A DNA stretch of 49,273 nucleotides from Methanobacteriota archaeon (GTDB taxonomy: Archaea; Thermoplasmatota; Poseidoniia; Poseidoniales; Poseidoniaceae), in the NCBI GenBank assembly GCA_004195515.1, contig PSPR01000005.1, positions 1 to 49,273 on the forward strand. Reading direction: 5' to 3'. Below, piece after piece: positions 49,096 through 49,273 of the stretch. Positions within the stretch are counted from its first letter, which is position 1. Every line of letters starts with the position of its first letter. The notes under the pieces were generated by a model. It did not search any database, had not been told where the DNA came from, and saw only the letters and a list, made by a program, of their open reading frames with translations. The position numbers and the translations under genes were made by a program.

Positions 49096-49273
49096 ATTTC
49101 AAACCCCAAACGAGGGCCCATTTGATTGAATGGGCGAACAAAGGGTCGGTTGGAAGGATCAACTAACCAACTCGGATAGGTTGGAATGATATGTCGGTTG
49201 TCTGCATGAGCCCCTACTTGAGTTGTATTATCTTCTAACGAAGGCATCACTTTTTCTCTTGTATTCTCTCTTC
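49096..49273. other. No supported gene up to the window end
   Basis: A minus-strand open frame of 77 codons (49017-49250) overlaps the preceding gene and has no recognisable features. No tRNA, hairpin or repeat was seen here. Confidence 0.5.

Noticed and set aside
49017..49250. Minus-strand 77-codon frame at the window end
   Set aside because: It overlaps the 3' end of the membrane-anchored gene and has no features; the evidence is too weak to list it as a gene.

Overview
The window looks like a chromosomal piece of an aerobic, free-living planktonic archaeon of the Marine Group II (Poseidoniales, Thermoplasmatota) type. The evidence is a set of archaeal or eukaryote-like information genes (FEN-1, family B DNA polymerase, a GINS51-like protein, EF-1alpha, S10, S8e, SRP19, Sec61beta, XerA-like recombinase, PUA protein) beside a complete heme-copper oxidase operon, several lipobox proteins and very large secreted surface proteins. 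The taxonomic call is an inference from gene content; no 16S gene is present.

Layout. 1-5.9 kb: end of an unknown gene, polysaccharide deacetylase, multi-pass membrane protein, CaiB/BaiF CoA-transferase, FEN-1, a tRNA guanine methyltransferase and a CxxxCC iron-sulfur-type protein. 5.9-10.1 kb: tRNA-Arg(TCG) with an 89-bp tandem array, ribD, a lipid kinase, a lipoprotein and tRNA-Ser(TGA) with tRNA-like debris. 10.1-16.5 kb: respiratory operon read leftward, coxB-coxA-coxC-coxD-sco, with two apparent +1 frameshifts. 16.6-31 kb: many small housekeeping or unknown genes (DUF167, Toprim, Lrp, NSUN methyltransferase, Sec61beta, HhH/lysine-rich protein, XerA, RimK-like ligase, a SAP-domain membrane protein, PUA protein, FAH hydrolase). 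31-41.5 kb: S8e, SRP19, BCAT, PolB, a PKD lipoprotein, a split AtuA pair, EF-1alpha, S10 and a GINS51-like protein. 41.6-47.5 kb: one gene for a surface protein of about 1980 residues. 47.5-49.3 kb: tRNA-Leu(CAA) with a 104-bp repeat array, a MOSC protein and a small membrane-anchored protein.

How the genes fit together. The replication genes are spread out, but FEN-1 and PolB end in the same heptapeptide QTSLFSF, a PCNA-interacting motif, so both should dock on the sliding clamp. The oxidase operon carries its own Sco-type copper chaperone. Convergent genes are packed almost without spacers: seven of eleven tail-to-tail pairs overlap.

The most unusual signal is at the three tRNA genes. Each is followed by inverted and direct partial copies of its own 3' half, arranged around a hairpin. 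All three loci share a 15-nt core, AGTTCTYGNCTAGTT, always antisense to the tRNA. This looks like a family of small palindromic elements that attach to, or copy, tRNA 3' ends, and I do not recognise it as a described family.
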